Origin: Ustilago trichophora
Taxonomy: Eukaryota > Basidiomycota > Ustilaginomycetes > Ustilaginales > Ustilaginaceae
Direction: 5' to 3'
Assembly: GCA_900323505.1 (NCBI GenBank)
Contig: OOIN01000006.1
Location: 1,054,001-1,118,000 of the forward strand
Length of the DNA stretch: 64,000 nt
Positions 21,801 to 32,091 of this stretch are shown here, in pieces. The notes beneath the pieces were generated by a model, which did not search any database, was not told the DNA's origin, and worked only from the letters and a program-made list of their open reading frames with translations. Each line of letters starts with the position of its first letter. Position 1 is the stretch's first letter. A program made the translations under genes and the position numbers.

Positions 21801-23835
21801 TGTTGGACGCAGTCTCGTCGCCGATGGCAGGTGAATAGCTCGCTGGAATGGGCGAAGGCTCGCTTGGCGAATCGGGGAGCGAAGCGATGCCGGCTTGTGC
21901 CTCCATACGAACCAGTTCAGCAGGGGTAGGATGAGGCGGCGACATCTGTATATCGTTGCCGGACGCAAAGCCGGGACCAGCTAGAGGCGTGCGTTGCGAT
22001 GACGAAGCTGATGTAGACAGTGTGAAGAGGGCGGGTTCCGCAGCTGGTGCGCCAGCAGCACTTGGGTCGTGTACTAGTAGCCCTGGTGAGGCAGTGCGAT
22101 CGAGAGCGTCATTGCTGCTCTCGGCGCGCATGAGGACAGGCCTTTGCGTGGCCGAGGATCTGCGTCGAGGATAGCTGATGCCGATACCTTCGCTGGCTGA
22201 AGCGCCAGCAAGAAAGGGAGAGAGGTCGGAAGAGATGCTGGCGGCTCCGCCGGCATAGCTGAGCGGTTGCAAGGAAGGAGCCTGGCTGGAGTCGACAGAC
22301 ACGGCGAGACGTGCGTCGGGCGAACGAGATGCTGGGCCCGACGGCAGGAAGGGCTCTGGCGTGAGCCTGGCAGACTGTGCATCTTCGGCATACTTGGGCA
22401 CGAACAAAGGAGCATTGGTCACCGAGCTGGTACGGAAATCGGCTGGAACGGGCGTGAGGCTGGAATGCAATGGGGTTCCTGCAGCAGAGCTGGCGCTGTG
22501 AGGTGCAGAGGTAAAGTAGCTCGAGTTGCGCGGCAGTGGCGTCCGCATGGGTGGAATCAGGTTTAATTCATCCTCGGAGCTGTCGAGCGGGTTGTAGACG
22601 GCAAACTGTTCCGAGGGAGACGGACCGAGACCGGTGACAATGTTGGCTTTGATGCCTAGCCGACCGGCGCCCTTGGCAAACTTTTGACGGAGGACCTCGC
22701 GCGATCGTTTGGCGGGCGAGGAAGACGAGGTCGCTTCTTCCATCGGCTGTTCGTCTGGCTCTGGTGCTCGCGGCTTGTTGGTGCGCATGCCAGGTCCCAC
22801 ACGGTACATCCAAGCGTCTGAGGCAGGTTTGGGGACGCCCTTGTGCCTGTCGGCTGCAGGTGCCGAAGCGCTGAGGGCACCCGAAGCTTGCGGTGCAGGT
22901 CTCAGAGAAGAGTCGGCTAGGAGGTCGTCTTGACCCTCTTGAGATCGGGAAAGAGCTTGGCCGTCGGCTTGTTGTGGGGTAGGTTGAGTTGGACGAGGCT
23001 GTGTTGACATGGCGAGCGAGCCGTACGGACTGTTGCGGGCACTACGCCCAGCAGCACGGAAGCCCGCACCACCAAAGCCAAGCCTGACATTGCCGAGGGG
23101 GGCTTCGCGGAAGGGCACGGCTTCGAGACTGCTTGTGCTGGTGACGGAGCTGACAGAGCTCACCGACATGGCACGACCGAGACTGACGCCGCCGATGCTG
23201 GCGCCACCCTCGCTGGCTTCGCCGCTTCCACTGCGGTTGCCGGAAGCAATGCTGCTGGTGGAAGAGCGAGGATGTTGTGAGGCAGCGCCTGGACGCTGAC
23301 CCCACGTAGTGGGAGAGAGCGAAGAGTGAGACGACTGACGTGAGTTGCTGGCTGCGCCTGTAGGGCCGTGACTCTGAGAAGCGAATCGACGGGGCATGGG
23401 CCCCGAGTCACTGATCATGGGGTCATCGTCATCGTCGTCCGTAGTGAGCTGCTGGTGAGCCACGGAGGCAGCTCGAGATATTCGGTCTTCGGCTTCGCTA
23501 CCTGCTCTTGACAGGAGACCTTTGCGAATGCGGGTAGTAGAGCCGGAAGACGAGGGCGGAGCATTGGAACGAACGCTGCCAGCTCGGGAGACGGCAGCAC
23601 TGGAAGTGGCCGACACGTTGGCTGATGGTGCATGGAGGGGGGTCGGTGCGCTCATGGGCGTGGTGGACGCAGAGGGTGCAGCAGAAGGAGGTCCTTGTGT
23701 GGTAGTCGTCGAGTTGACCTCGTCTCCTTGTAACTGTTGGAAGCCAGTATCCATGGGCGTAGGAGAAGCAAAGATGCTCTGTTGGTGGTCGCTGCTTGCC
23801 TGTTCGGCGGAGATTGGCGGGGGTTGTTCCGACAT
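18856..23835 (-). CDS. PDK1-type AGC protein kinase (Pkh1/Ksg1-like) with C-terminal PH-like domain
   Basis: A 1,659-residue single-exon Ser/Thr kinase. PDK1 proteins phosphorylate the activation loop of other AGC kinases and, in fungi, act in sphingolipid and cell-integrity signalling. The first ~930 residues are Ser/Pro-rich and disordered. The kinase domain (about 935-1255) shows the glycine loop GDTLGEGSYSTV, KAYAIKVLDK (catalytic Lys), EKEALSRM, LELASNGELLNFIRKHGSFD, HRDVKPENILLD, ITDFGSAKI and the PDK1-like activation loop RAASFVGTAEYVSPELL, in which Ser corresponds to PDK1 Ser241. About 40 residues with a basic RKRRRR patch interrupt the small lobe between beta 2 and beta 3. The C-terminal ~180 residues (WAALLLPKELMLYSLPVAQK, then KRRQLVLTDFPRLLCV and TFQYETLSGDA) fit the PDK1 PH-type domain. 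It is divergent from ILV6. Confidence 0.9.
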   Translation of the reverse strand: MSEQPPPISAEQASSDHQQSIFASPTPMDTGFQQLQGDEVNSTTTTQGPPSAAPSASTTPMSAPTPLHAPSANVSATSSAAVSRAGSVRSNAPPSSSGSTTRIRKGLLSRAGSEAEDRISRAASVAHQQLTTDDDDDDPMISDSGPMPRRFASQSHGPTGAASNSRQSSHSSLSPTTWGQRPGAASQHPRSSTSSIASGNRSGSGEASEGGASIGGVSLGRAMSVSSVSSVTSTSSLEAVPFREAPLGNVRLGFGGAGFRAAGRSARNSPYGSLAMSTQPRPTQPTPQQADGQALSRSQEGQDDLLADSSLRPAPQASGALSASAPAADRHKGVPKPASDAWMYRVGPGMRTNKPRAPEPDEQPMEEATSSSSPAKRSREVLRQKFAKGAGRLGIKANIVTGLGPSPSEQFAVYNPLDSSEDELNLIPPMRTPLPRNSSYFTSAPHSASSAAGTPLHSSLTPVPADFRTSSVTNAPLFVPKYAEDAQSARLTPEPFLPSGPASRSPDARLAVSVDSSQAPSLQPLSYAGGAASISSDLSPFLAGASASEGIGISYPRRRSSATQRPVLMRAESSNDALDRTASPGLLVHDPSAAGAPAAEPALFTLSTSASSSQRTPLAGPGFASGNDIQMSPPHPTPAELVRMEAQAGIASLPDSPSEPSPIPASYSPAIGDETASNRRVRDSSQARLRRPSSGTGSEASLSVSAAGVGPSRRPESLQRQRLWSNAKRPAILRARTSESSISRGRRSQSSDRKGSSPGPQSPIEGPMLDGAFDRPGTHSKNSSSSTVPGNELGTRLPPHVSVIPEDDDGGSGSVDTPERLGVRGVDGPSPSPSRPPSGIELDPQMALSPPNGGTLPFMVRPIPGPRSASPASQLARSPETIRVGPARIVDSIYGRSPASISNLRSPRLQPSSASIASDRPTTPSPRTASARGPNDFHFGDTLGEGSYSTVIEAWDLLSGPSPKEPGVVDPNATSAAAAMVGSDSTRKRRRRIDLTGRKAYAIKVLDKVHILKQGKQKYVGIEKEALSRMIRHPGVVTLFWTFQDRESLYFVLELASNGELLNFIRKHGSFDLTAARFYAAQLADTIDAMHRAGVVHRDVKPENILLDARHRIKITDFGSAKIVHAAGEADISTAPEVPPANPQSRAASFVGTAEYVSPELLVEKAQPAGKPADWWAFGCVLFQMIAGRPPFKGVNEYQTLQKVKNRDFTFPEGFPQDAQDLIDKVLTLDPTQRPSATEIKAHRFFEQINFDQLWEVDAPEIKTGLVQPLAAPQQREFGETSDFSFDEGFGSSDESQAYNGDTQSIDYPTREGPDESSLSLDAVPSAQPNDADDSELSDASSNNRETGGGGGGEHSFPRRQSGLQRLADGFQSRFMPNAAGSPVGNNLAVQQGGGTAPRRKFSTMSIDTAHQTVAHGIPENESSVARGLRPFSRSMQTMNVNASASPNSANRNPHPSQLSNGSGGGIASTSAGGLQQSWAALLLPKELMLYSLPVAQKKTGAGKMFTKRRQLVLTDFPRLLCVKETAAALKVKSEVILAIPSKSGENGTIAGLTSNVANERNSGSAAPKAAGEFEKISGRQASGQSDDEVVGEEQQVTATNVRSSQQQAIPNLLMGLEYRGGRAFTIRIANGQTFQYETLSGDASALVRSIQEARRSTT

Positions 23836-24907
23836 GTTGGTGACGCTGACGGGGTATCTAATTTCGGATGCTTCCTGGTTGGAATGCTAGTACGAGAAGC
23901 CTCGGGGCAGCGTGTGCTAGGCTACTTGACAGGCAACAGTTAGGCTCCTTGTTTGCTTTTTTGGATGGTGGACGGCATTTTGTGGTCAGATGGGTTGGGG
24001 CATGGATGCAATCGGTGCTGTTCAGAGCATGGTGTGCTTGAGGCGAGAGCAAAGAAGGCCCGTCACGTTGCGATCGGAGCGGAGCAGGATGGAGGTGTGG
24101 ACTGTGTGTGGGTAGTGTATCCTAAGGATTGTTGAAGCGTTTGAAGCGATCTCTGTCGATAGCAATGGCAAGCATCGCTTGGGTCGCAGCGTGCAATGAC
24201 AATTGAGTAGAGGCTTGGCCAGCACAAGGGTCCGTCGGATGGTTGGGTTCGATGCATGCACCCACTGAATACTGTACTCGGCGCCGATGGAGAGCGGCCT
24301 TTCCGCTTGTCACACATTTTGGCACGCGTTTTTCGCGTGGAGGTCCGTCCGCCGGTGCAGAGTCTAGAACCAAAGAATCAGCCAGCCAGTCAGCCTAACA
24401 CTCTCAAGCCAAGCCAAAGTGCATCGGCCCGATTCACTCAAAAGCAGGAAAAGGGCCGAGGGTCATCTTTTTGAGGCTGTTAGAGACCATCCATCATCAT
24501 CAGTGCTGAAAAGAAATCGACTGCAGACTGCTGCTGCACAGGAAATGCCAAAAAAGCGAACTCAAAAAGGAGGTCAAAAATTGGTGCCATCTCGCACGAA
24601 ACAAGGGCAAACCGGAGGCTAGGCGCGGAAGGGAGGAAGAAATGCAGCAAATCTAGGTTCTCGCTTCGAGTCATGCTATCACACCCACAGACACACAAGA
24701 GAGAACAGCGAGCGCTGTCTCTCCAACCAATCGTAGGCATTTGTGATAGCCAAGCCCGTGCGGGGCTACTCTGTGTTAGAAGATCTGGAAGCTTGTAAGC
24801 CTCGAATCCCGAGCAGCAATCACTCTCGCTCACTTTGACTCGTTCCGCCTCGTTTCTTCTTTCCCTGCCAGCATCATCATCTCTGTCAACAGATCATCGC
24901 CGTCAAG
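23836..24907. promoter_or_regulatory. Divergent promoter region between PDK1-like kinase and ILV6
   Basis: About 1.07 kb between divergent start codons with no convincing gene. It has a TACTGTA heptamer at 24,270 and CT/TC-rich sequence in the last 80 bases before the ILV6 ATG, typical of a fungal leader. No Gcn4-type TGACTC site stood out at a canonical position. Confidence 0.45.
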
Positions 24908-25945
24908 ATGATCTCCAGAGGTGCTTCCTCGCTACTGCGGGTGGCTTCATCATCGGCGTCGCAGCCGGTGATGCGCCTGCCCGCCACCGCTCGCCATTTC
25001 TCGTCGTCTCTCCGAACAGAGCTTCCCAACTCGACCGAAAAGCGACAGCAGCCTCAGCAGCCTGTCGAGTCCGACTCGACATCGGCGCTCGACTACAAGC
25101 TGGCTCACAAGCTCCGCAAGCTCCCACCTCTGCCTTCGCTCGAGCCTCCTTCGCTCGATGCTCCGCAAGCCGTCTCCAACATTCTCTACAACACACCTCC
25201 CCCATCCAAGGCACCTTTCAAGCGACACACGCTCAACTGTCTCGTCCAGAACGAGCCCGGTGTGCTCTCGCGTGTCGCCGGTACTCTTGCCGCAAGAGGC
25301 TTCAACATTGATTCGCTCGTGGTGTGCGGTACCGAGATTCGAGATCTTTCGCGCATGTGCATCGTCCTGCGCGGACAGGATGGCGTTATCGAGCAGGCTC
25401 GCCGACAGCTCGAAGACCTCGTGCCCGTCTGGGCTGTGCTCGACTACACCAACACCAAGGTCATTGAGCGCGAGCTGATGCTCGTCAAGGTCTCGATCTT
25501 GGGTCCGGAATACTTTGAGGAGTCGCAACAAGCTTCCAGTCCCGCCGACACTCCCGAACTCATCGCCGAACGAGAGACCGACCCGAGCAGAGCTTCCTCC
25601 AACGCCTCTGCCCAGCAGACTCAGCTGCACGTCACTCCTCTCACTCCTACCGAGGCTCTTCGCGTCAAGTCGGACAACATGCGCTCCGTCATTGCGCTTG
25701 CCGAGCAGTTCCGTGGCCGAGTTGTCGATGTTTCCTCCAATAGCGTCATCGTCGAGATGTCGGGCAAGAGCAGCCGATGCGATGCCTTCTTGAAGCTGGT
25801 TCGTCCCTTTGGTATCCTCGAGTGCGCTCGTTCCGGTACCATGGTGCTCCCACGCTCGCCCATTCCTTCCTCGTATGCCGGTGCCGAAGACCTCACCGAA
25901 GAGGAGGTCGAGGCCATCGATGCCGGTGCCCTGCCCCCTGGTTAA
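24908..25945 (+). CDS. ILV6: Acetolactate synthase regulatory (small) subunit, mitochondrial
   Basis: A 345-residue regulatory subunit of acetohydroxyacid synthase, the first common enzyme of valine, leucine and isoleucine synthesis; it stimulates the catalytic subunit and confers valine feedback. The N-terminus, MISRGASSLLRVASSSASQP, is rich in Arg/Ser with no acidic residue, as in a mitochondrial presequence. The ACT domain follows at about residues 112-190: HTLNCLVQNEPGVLSRVAGT, then LAARGFNIDSLVVCGTE, DLSRMCIVLRGQDGVIEQ and RQLEDLVPVWAVLDYT, ending in ERELMLVKVSILGPEYF. The C-terminal small-subunit domain has VIALAEQFRGRVVDVSSNSV, then IVEMSGKSSR and LKLVRPFGILECARSGTMVL. A Ser/Ala-rich insert lies between the domains. 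Single exon; the ATG is preceded by CGTCAAG. The call is secure. Confidence 0.96.
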   Translation: MISRGASSLLRVASSSASQPVMRLPATARHFSSSLRTELPNSTEKRQQPQQPVESDSTSALDYKLAHKLRKLPPLPSLEPPSLDAPQAVSNILYNTPPPSKAPFKRHTLNCLVQNEPGVLSRVAGTLAARGFNIDSLVVCGTEIRDLSRMCIVLRGQDGVIEQARRQLEDLVPVWAVLDYTNTKVIERELMLVKVSILGPEYFEESQQASSPADTPELIAERETDPSRASSNASAQQTQLHVTPLTPTEALRVKSDNMRSVIALAEQFRGRVVDVSSNSVIVEMSGKSSRCDAFLKLVRPFGILECARSGTMVLPRSPIPSSYAGAEDLTEEEVEAIDAGALPPG

Positions 25946-26981
25946 GAGCGCTCTGCCAGTTGGACGTGCACGAAGCTACAAATTCATCTCTGCGTGTCTT
26001 GCCCCTCACCCTTTGTTTTTGTTACATCTGCCTCCCTAGCAATCTTATCTTTGCAAGCCTCGATCGATCTCTGCTCTCACTGCGTATGTTGAATTACTCG
26101 ACTGGCTCGCTCGAGCTGCATCACTGCTTGACCCTGGCCTTGGGTGGAAAGGTTTCTCCCTATGATGTGTCTTTGTCAATCGGGCTTCCTTTCCCACCGA
26201 TTTCAGATCATTCACACTCTCGGCCGGTTTCTTCGATGACCAAGCTCGTGTAAGTCGCGTCGCGCAGTGTGAAGCTTTAAACGACGGCAAAGTTACGATG
26301 GTCCGCATGAGAATTCCAATCCAATTTTCCCGATTTCGACAGCGGACAGGCCGGATTTTCCTCTTTCGGCAAGCCTTTTTAGGCCAATATGAACGCGTAA
26401 AATGAAAGAGGCGTCGGCTCTACACTGCAGATTCAGATATTTTCTACCTTCACCTTTGTCTCTCCTGCTGCTTTCCGGACCGCGCTAGAGATGAGATTGC
26501 AGCGGCCAAGCCTGAGACGCACAAAAGTGGAGCATCGGTCCATACAGTAAATGAAATCCTTCAAAAAATTAAAATAAATTTCGAAACTTTTGCCGGAAGT
26601 TGCACTCTTTGGCACAAAGTGACTGCTCGGCTGCCTTGGAAGCCTTGCTTTCTCTCTCTCTCTCCTTGCATTCCCGTCTTCCGACCTGGGAACCGCTAAT
26701 CAAAATGGTAGAATCTAGGGCACGAGACACTTGATTCCTTCCTTCTTCCTTCTCACCATCAACCCTTTCCCACTTGCCCGCCTTCGCTCTATATTGACCT
26801 TCGACCTTATACATCATATCCGCCTACCAACTGACGCTCATAGCAGCTCAGCGTTTCTCAACAAGTGCCGGTCACTTGTCCCCACATTCAGCACCTGTCC
26901 ATCCTTTCCTATCCTCCTACCCACTCTAGGTTTAGCACCTCCACTCACACGCACGCGCACTCTCAACACAACTTCTTCAAC
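25946..26981. other. Intergenic region between ILV6 and the polyQ gene
   Basis: The ILV6 3' flank, then the promoter and CT-rich leader of the next plus-strand gene. It has a TACAGTA heptamer at 26,543. No gene was recognised. Confidence 0.45.
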
Positions 26982-27710
26982 ATGTTGCTCTCTCCTGCCG
27001 TCAAGACCTCCTACCTCAACACCATGGCTGGTGGCTCCTCGCCTACGCCAAAGCGCAAGACCGAGGAGGAGAACGTCGAAACCTCGCCACTCTCAGGCAA
27101 GCGAGCTCGTCCCATGATGCCACTCCGAGGCTCCAGATCCGGCAGCTCCTTCCAGGTGCAACAGCAACAGCAGCAGTCGCTGCCCCAGACCCCTTCTCAA
27201 TACTCTCAGGATCCTTTTGCAAGCTCGTCTGACGTGACCCTCGACGATCTCACCCAGCAGAATCAGCAGCGCGACACCTACACGCACTCGTCTGCGTCTT
27301 TCAAGGGCAAGGGTGCCGAAAGCGGTACTTCCGTTCCCTTTTCGAGCAACAACCCGCACTGGCTCAAGGTTGTCACTTCTTACGGCTACACCTTCATCAA
27401 GTCGGATGAGGTCCACCTTCTCGAAGGCAACGCTGACGTCCAGATGGTCATTGAACCTTCCAACCCGGCCCACCAGAACGAGGTGCCATCCTCGCCACCT
27501 GCCCAGTTCCGCTACCCAAACGGTGTCGAATTCCCACCCACACCTTCGCCTTCGGATGACGGCAGCGGCGTTTCAGCAAACCGATACTTTACCCAGCAGC
27601 AGCACTCCGCAGGCAAGCCCTTGTGGGAGCACGTCGAAGGCGATCAAGAAGCAGCACGCGCACGAGCAGCAGCAGGAGGTATCAACGAGATGATGATGGA
27701 CGAATGGTGA
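26982..27710 (+). CDS. Unrecognised 242-residue protein with polyQ tract
   Basis: I do not recognise this protein. The ATG at 26982 (MLLSPAVKTSYLNTMAGGSS) is favoured over the open-frame extension to 26865, which reads as CT-rich leader. Features: a basic segment PTPKRKTEEENVE and SGKRARPMMPLRGSRSGSS that could act as a nuclear localisation signal; a Gln run (QQQQQQ) near residue 62; and the one ordered-looking segment HWLKVVTSYGYTFIKSDEVH, then LLEGNADVQMVIEPSN, near residues 125-165. The rest is Ser/Pro-rich, ending in a short acidic/Met tail (INEMMMDEW). Third-position C bias and a CT-rich leader support real expression. It converges with the SAM synthetase gene. The function is unknown. 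Confidence 0.75.
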   Translation: MLLSPAVKTSYLNTMAGGSSPTPKRKTEEENVETSPLSGKRARPMMPLRGSRSGSSFQVQQQQQQSLPQTPSQYSQDPFASSSDVTLDDLTQQNQQRDTYTHSSASFKGKGAESGTSVPFSSNNPHWLKVVTSYGYTFIKSDEVHLLEGNADVQMVIEPSNPAHQNEVPSSPPAQFRYPNGVEFPPTPSPSDDGSGVSANRYFTQQQHSAGKPLWEHVEGDQEAARARAAAGGINEMMMDEW

Positions 27711-28646
27711 TCCAAGCCCTATTCCTTCTCTCAGCTCGTTGACTGTCCCTTCCCGTTGTTGTTGTGGTCTCGAAAGTCCGATTCCGTCTCGCTTTGCAAG
27801 TGTTCCACCGTGCCAATTCCGCATTTCTCCTTCTCTCTCTTTGTCTCTTTAGCACTGCCTATTGTCGCCTAATCTCCTCTCTCCGCGCAATGGCCCTGTT
27901 CTTGTTTCTCCATGTCTTGTCGAATCGAACGATCCATCCCCCGTGTATTCTAGTTATCTCCCTCAAAAAAGGTGCACGTCAAAGCGCTGACGTCTTCTAA
28001 CAACATGCAATCCTCGCACAATCTGTCTCTTCGTTTGTTGACCTGTATGGCTTTTTTTTAATTCTTTTTATCTCACAATCTTGCAATCGAAAGATTATTG
28101 TTTATCCCTCTCTTGCGGCGACGTGGCATATGGCTTGTGATGCTGAAGTCAGCTGTGTGAGATTTGGGGAGGATGAATCGAGAGGGGAGAAAGGCGGAGG
28201 GTTGGTGCAACAGCAAGCAGGCAGCACCATCCACATCCCACTGCCCCCCTTGATGGGAGTCTTACAGACCTCTATTCGGACATACTCCTCAAGCATCATG
28301 CTCGATCACCCTTCCGGTGTCATTGCAGATGTTAGCATTCTATGCAAAATAAGGCGTCCATTGCTTAGGGTGGGTGGCATTCAAGTTGTTGTGCAAGCTT
28401 GACATGTAGACAATGGCAATATTTGAAGTGAAGCGTTGTCAGGTCCCTGCTCTGCATCCGCCCAGCACGGTCAAAAATCGACACATCTCTACACGAAGCA
28501 GCTAACGTTATTCATTTGATCTCACTTGGTCTCTTCATTTGCACACACTGTACTACGAAAGGGACACGGTTGACGTGGTATATTACTGCTGTATGACGTA
28601 GCTGTGACAAGACCAGCTGTACGTCTGCAAGAGATGCGTGAGAAAA

Positions 28647-28669
28647 GTGTGTGTGTGTGTGTGTGTGTG
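28647..28669. repeat. (GT)n microsatellite
   Basis: About eleven GT units, uninterrupted, in noncoding sequence 3' of the SAM synthetase gene. Confidence 0.9.
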
Positions 28670-28730
28670 CGGAGCGAAGCTATGTGAATGCGAACGAGCG
28701 CTGTGCGACGAGTGCAAAATGTAGTACAGA

Positions 28731-28747
28731 TGTGTGTGTGTGTGTGT
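28731..28747. repeat. (TG)n microsatellite
   Basis: About eight TG units, 62 bp beyond the previous GT run. Confidence 0.85.
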
Positions 28748-28988
28748 CGAAGAAGGTTAAGGGGGATCTATGCAAGGGAGGCTAAGGGGATAACACTACA
28801 AGAAGAGAAAACCGTTCGAGAAACGTATCAAAAAAATAGTAAAAGGATGGTAACACATTAAGAGAAGAAGTAAGAAAAGAAAGAAAGAGAAGTTTGCGGG
28901 TGCGGGGGTAAACGATGTTGAATCGACCATTCATTTTTGTTGGAGGGAAAGAAACCTTAAGGCAGAGCAAGTTGGTTCAGCGAGCGCT

Positions 28989-30528
28989 TTAGAACTTGAG
29001 CTGCTTAGGCTGCTCCCAGGAGAACTCGGATCGGCCAAAGTGACCACCAGCGGCGGTGGCAAGGTACTGGGGCTTCTGAAGACCGAGGTCCTTGACAATG
29101 ACACCGGGGCGGAGGTTGAAGTTGTCACGGATGATCTTGACGAGCTCCTCGTCGGACTTCTTACCGGTGCCGTACGTGTCGACAAAGACGGAGAGGGGGT
29201 CAGCGACACCGATGGCGTAGGAGAACTGGACGAGGACGCGACGGGCGAGACCGGCGGCAACGAGCGACTTGGCAACCCATCGGGCAGTGTAAGCGGCCGA
29301 ACGGTCGACCTTGGAGAAGTCCTTTCCGGAGAAAGCTCCACCACCGTGGGCACCCCAGCCACCGTAGGTGTCGACGATGATCTTACGGCCAGTGAGACCG
29401 GCGTCACCCTGGGGGCCACCGATAACGAAACGACCCGAGGGCTGGATGTGGTAGATGGTCTCGTTGTCGAGGAGGTTGGCGGGGATGACCTTCTTGACGA
29501 TCTTCTCCATGATCTCGGATCGGAGGTCCTCGGTGGAGATCTCCTCGGCGTGCTGGGTCGAGATGACGACAGTGTCGACACGGAGGGGGATGGTGGCACC
29601 ACCGTCCTTCTTGTACTCGATGGTGACCTGGGTCTTGGAGTCAGGTCGGAGCCATCCGAGGGTACCATCGCGACGAGCGGCCGACATGGCCAAGTTGAGC
29701 TTGTGCGAGAGCATGAGGGTCATGGGCATCATCTCGGGGGTCTCGTCGGTAGCGTAACCGAACATGATACCCTGGTCACCGGCACCGTGCTCCTCGAGGG
29801 AACCGTGGTCGAGACCCTGAGCGATATCGGGCGACTGCTGCTCAATGGCAACGAGAACGTTGCAGGTCTTGTAGTCGAAACCCTTCTCGGAAGAATCGTA
29901 GCCGATCTTCTTGATGGTGTCACGGATGACCTTCTGGTAGTCGATCTGAGCCTTGGTCGAGATCTCACCAAAGACCATGATCATACCGGTCTTGGAGGCG
30001 GTCTCACAGGCGACCTTGGAGTTAGGGTCCTGCTCGAGGCAGGCGTCCTGTTGCGCGGGGCGGGAAAAAAAGGCAGGAAGAGTGAGAGATTTGATTTGTC
30101 AGTTCAAAGTGTTGCAAAAAGGTGTCGGATCAGATCCAGTAACAGCAGCTTCTTTTCAGGCAAAGCGCATTTACATGCAAGTTGGATGCCACAGAAAGCT
30201 GCCATTGCTTGATCCGAGCCAGGTGAAGCAAACAAACGGAACCTGTCCGAAACCAGAAAAAGACAATTTCAAGTCTCTTTACTGTAGCAGATACTTACGA
30301 GGATGGCATCCGAGACCTGGTCACAGATCTTATCGGGGTGACCCTCACCGACGGACTCGCTGTTATCGATGATACGCAGAAGAGAGTCAAAAAGTCAGCA
30401 TCCTCATTTCTTGATGCGTCTACAAGTGGCCATCACTACGTGGATGGTGTGTATTGTATGTGGACTGTGTGCACTTACGAGGTGAAGAGGAAGTGACCCT
30501 CAGGAAGAGTGCGGATACCGGGAGCCAT
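28989..30528 (-). CDS. S-adenosylmethionine synthetase (methionine adenosyltransferase)
   Basis: A cytosolic enzyme forming S-adenosylmethionine from methionine and ATP. It has three exons: 30479-30528, 30299-30359 and 28989-30047, totalling 1,170 nt and 389 residues, the usual family length. Both introns begin GTAAGT and end CAG. The junctions restore [20 protein letters not shown] and [20 protein letters not shown], both strongly conserved. Other motifs: [18 protein letters not shown], the P-loop-like [19 protein letters not shown], and [12 protein letters not shown] near the C-terminus. The 251-nt second intron carries a TACTGTA heptamer (30,280). Codon bias is strong (NNC), consistent with high expression, and leaves a long antisense open frame. 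The start [12 protein letters not shown] is the ATG of exon 1. Confidence 0.97.
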
Positions 30529-31054
30529 TTTGTCTATGTGTGGATGAGGAGGGGGGGAGGGATGGATGATGGGGGATGTGTGTGATGATGAGGAGAGGAA
30601 GAAGGAAAGGGTAGATGTCTGATCAAAGGTTAAGGACGAAGCAAGCGGGGGGAACGTCAAGTCAAGATTTGTGCACGAGGGAGTCGATGGCGGCGGCGGC
30701 AACGCACAAGAAGAAAGAGAGAAGAAAAAGAAAAAGGAAAAAAAAAAAAGCACGACACACGACGCTTGAGCACGGACTTGTAGATTTTTCAATGCACTGG
30801 AGCTGTGTCTGGCAAGGGTCCTTTTTTTTAAAAAAAAAAGAAGAATTGAATTTGAGAAGAAGAAGAACACAAAAACAAAACGACAAAATCGGGTGAAAAC
30901 CATCCCATCATGCTGTGCTCTGGCGCTCTCTCTCCTCTCTCTCTCTGTCTTTCCTCCTTTCTCCCTGTGACTGACTCAACAAACACTCACTGCTCTCACT
31001 GAGTGTAGCCAAGTCAACGCGTGCGTGCGTGTACTGTAACTATCGGTGAATGTA
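30529..31054. promoter_or_regulatory. Promoter and leader of the SAM synthetase gene
   Basis: The first 370 bases upstream of the start codon are strongly pyrimidine-rich on the coding (minus) strand, with several homopolymer runs (30,729-30,750 and 30,822-30,839). A TACTGTA heptamer lies at 31,032. It ends at the TA duplicated by the adjacent transposable element, which sits between this gene and uS4m. Confidence 0.45.
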
Positions 31055-31088
31055 CAGTACGTGTCCAAAAGTGTGTGAACGGGTCTAA
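31055..31088 (+). repeat. Left terminal inverted repeat of the Tc1-type element
   Basis: 34 bases identical to the reverse complement of 32092-32125, starting immediately after TA. Confidence 0.95.
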
Positions 31089-32091
31089 TTAAATTCTATT
31101 TTTCACCATACCTCAAAATTGTGGGGAACAGCTTGAGTGGACTCAACACCCATCATATCACTACTAAACCTGCTGTCAGACTCAAGGATGTTGTGGACAG
31201 GCATCCAATGAAACATTCCATGTACTTGCTTGCTGTACAGGGGTATTCTGACAGCACAGAATGGGGTGTGAAGCTGAATCTTCTTGTCCAGCCACCGTGC
31301 CTTCCTCAAACACTACCCATGAGCTTGGACATGGCCTCAGGCTTGTTGTGAAGCATGCTTTGGGCTTCTCTGCAGCTTTTTAAGGATGTTGGAACCACAG
31401 TCTTATCCTGGCATGCTTCACAAGTTGATTCATAAGCTCAACCTAAGTACAGAGACATCGGAAGCAAGGTGAAGGTTCAAACAACCAAACCATCTTTGAA
31501 GCTGTTTTTGTGTCACCAGCTTCCAGGAATCCCTGTCCAGCCATATGGTCTCTGTGAATGGATATAAGCTCATGGTAGCTACCTTGGAAGGTGGTTGTTT
31601 GCACAATGCAATTGCTTCATCGAGATGACCACTTGCAAAGCCAGAATTGAAGCCAAAGCACAGGAGGCCTGATCAGGATCAACAATCTTTCTCAGTATCC
31701 ATATGCTGCCGTTGGTTTGAAAGACCCTAGCACCGGGCAATGCTGCACAGGTCCTGAATGACTTATCTGCACACCAACTGGATCACATTGGCAAGCTGTC
31801 TGTGGGCTTAGCTGACCAGATCAACTCATATATTACTGCCTGGGCAGCCATGGAGCTGTGGGGGGTGAATTCAGCCTGCCTCAAACACGGTTGATGAAGT
31901 GATGTCAGACAACTGGCCCAAATCACCTCTTTACTCTTGCAATCTGCCATTATGACTCCATGGTAGGCTGAACAGCCTGTCTGACATTGCCTGTACCAAG
32001 TTATAGATGTGTTGAGTAACACCTTTGCGGTCAGAATGGACCAAAATTGATGGTGTACAAGCTTGAAAAAATTAGAAAATAATTCAACAAT

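Larger units (their letters stand above)
27711..28988. other. Convergent intergenic region with GT microsatellites
   Basis: The 3' flanks of the polyQ gene (+) and the SAM synthetase gene (-). Two (GT)n runs are annotated separately. The part near the SAM synthetase stop is A-rich. No gene was recognised. Confidence 0.5.

Noticed and set aside
29040..30212. 390-codon open frame antisense to SAM synthetase
   Set aside because: Same cause: codon bias of a highly expressed gene. The product is low-complexity Gly/Asp/Val/Leu and crosses an intron of the real gene.
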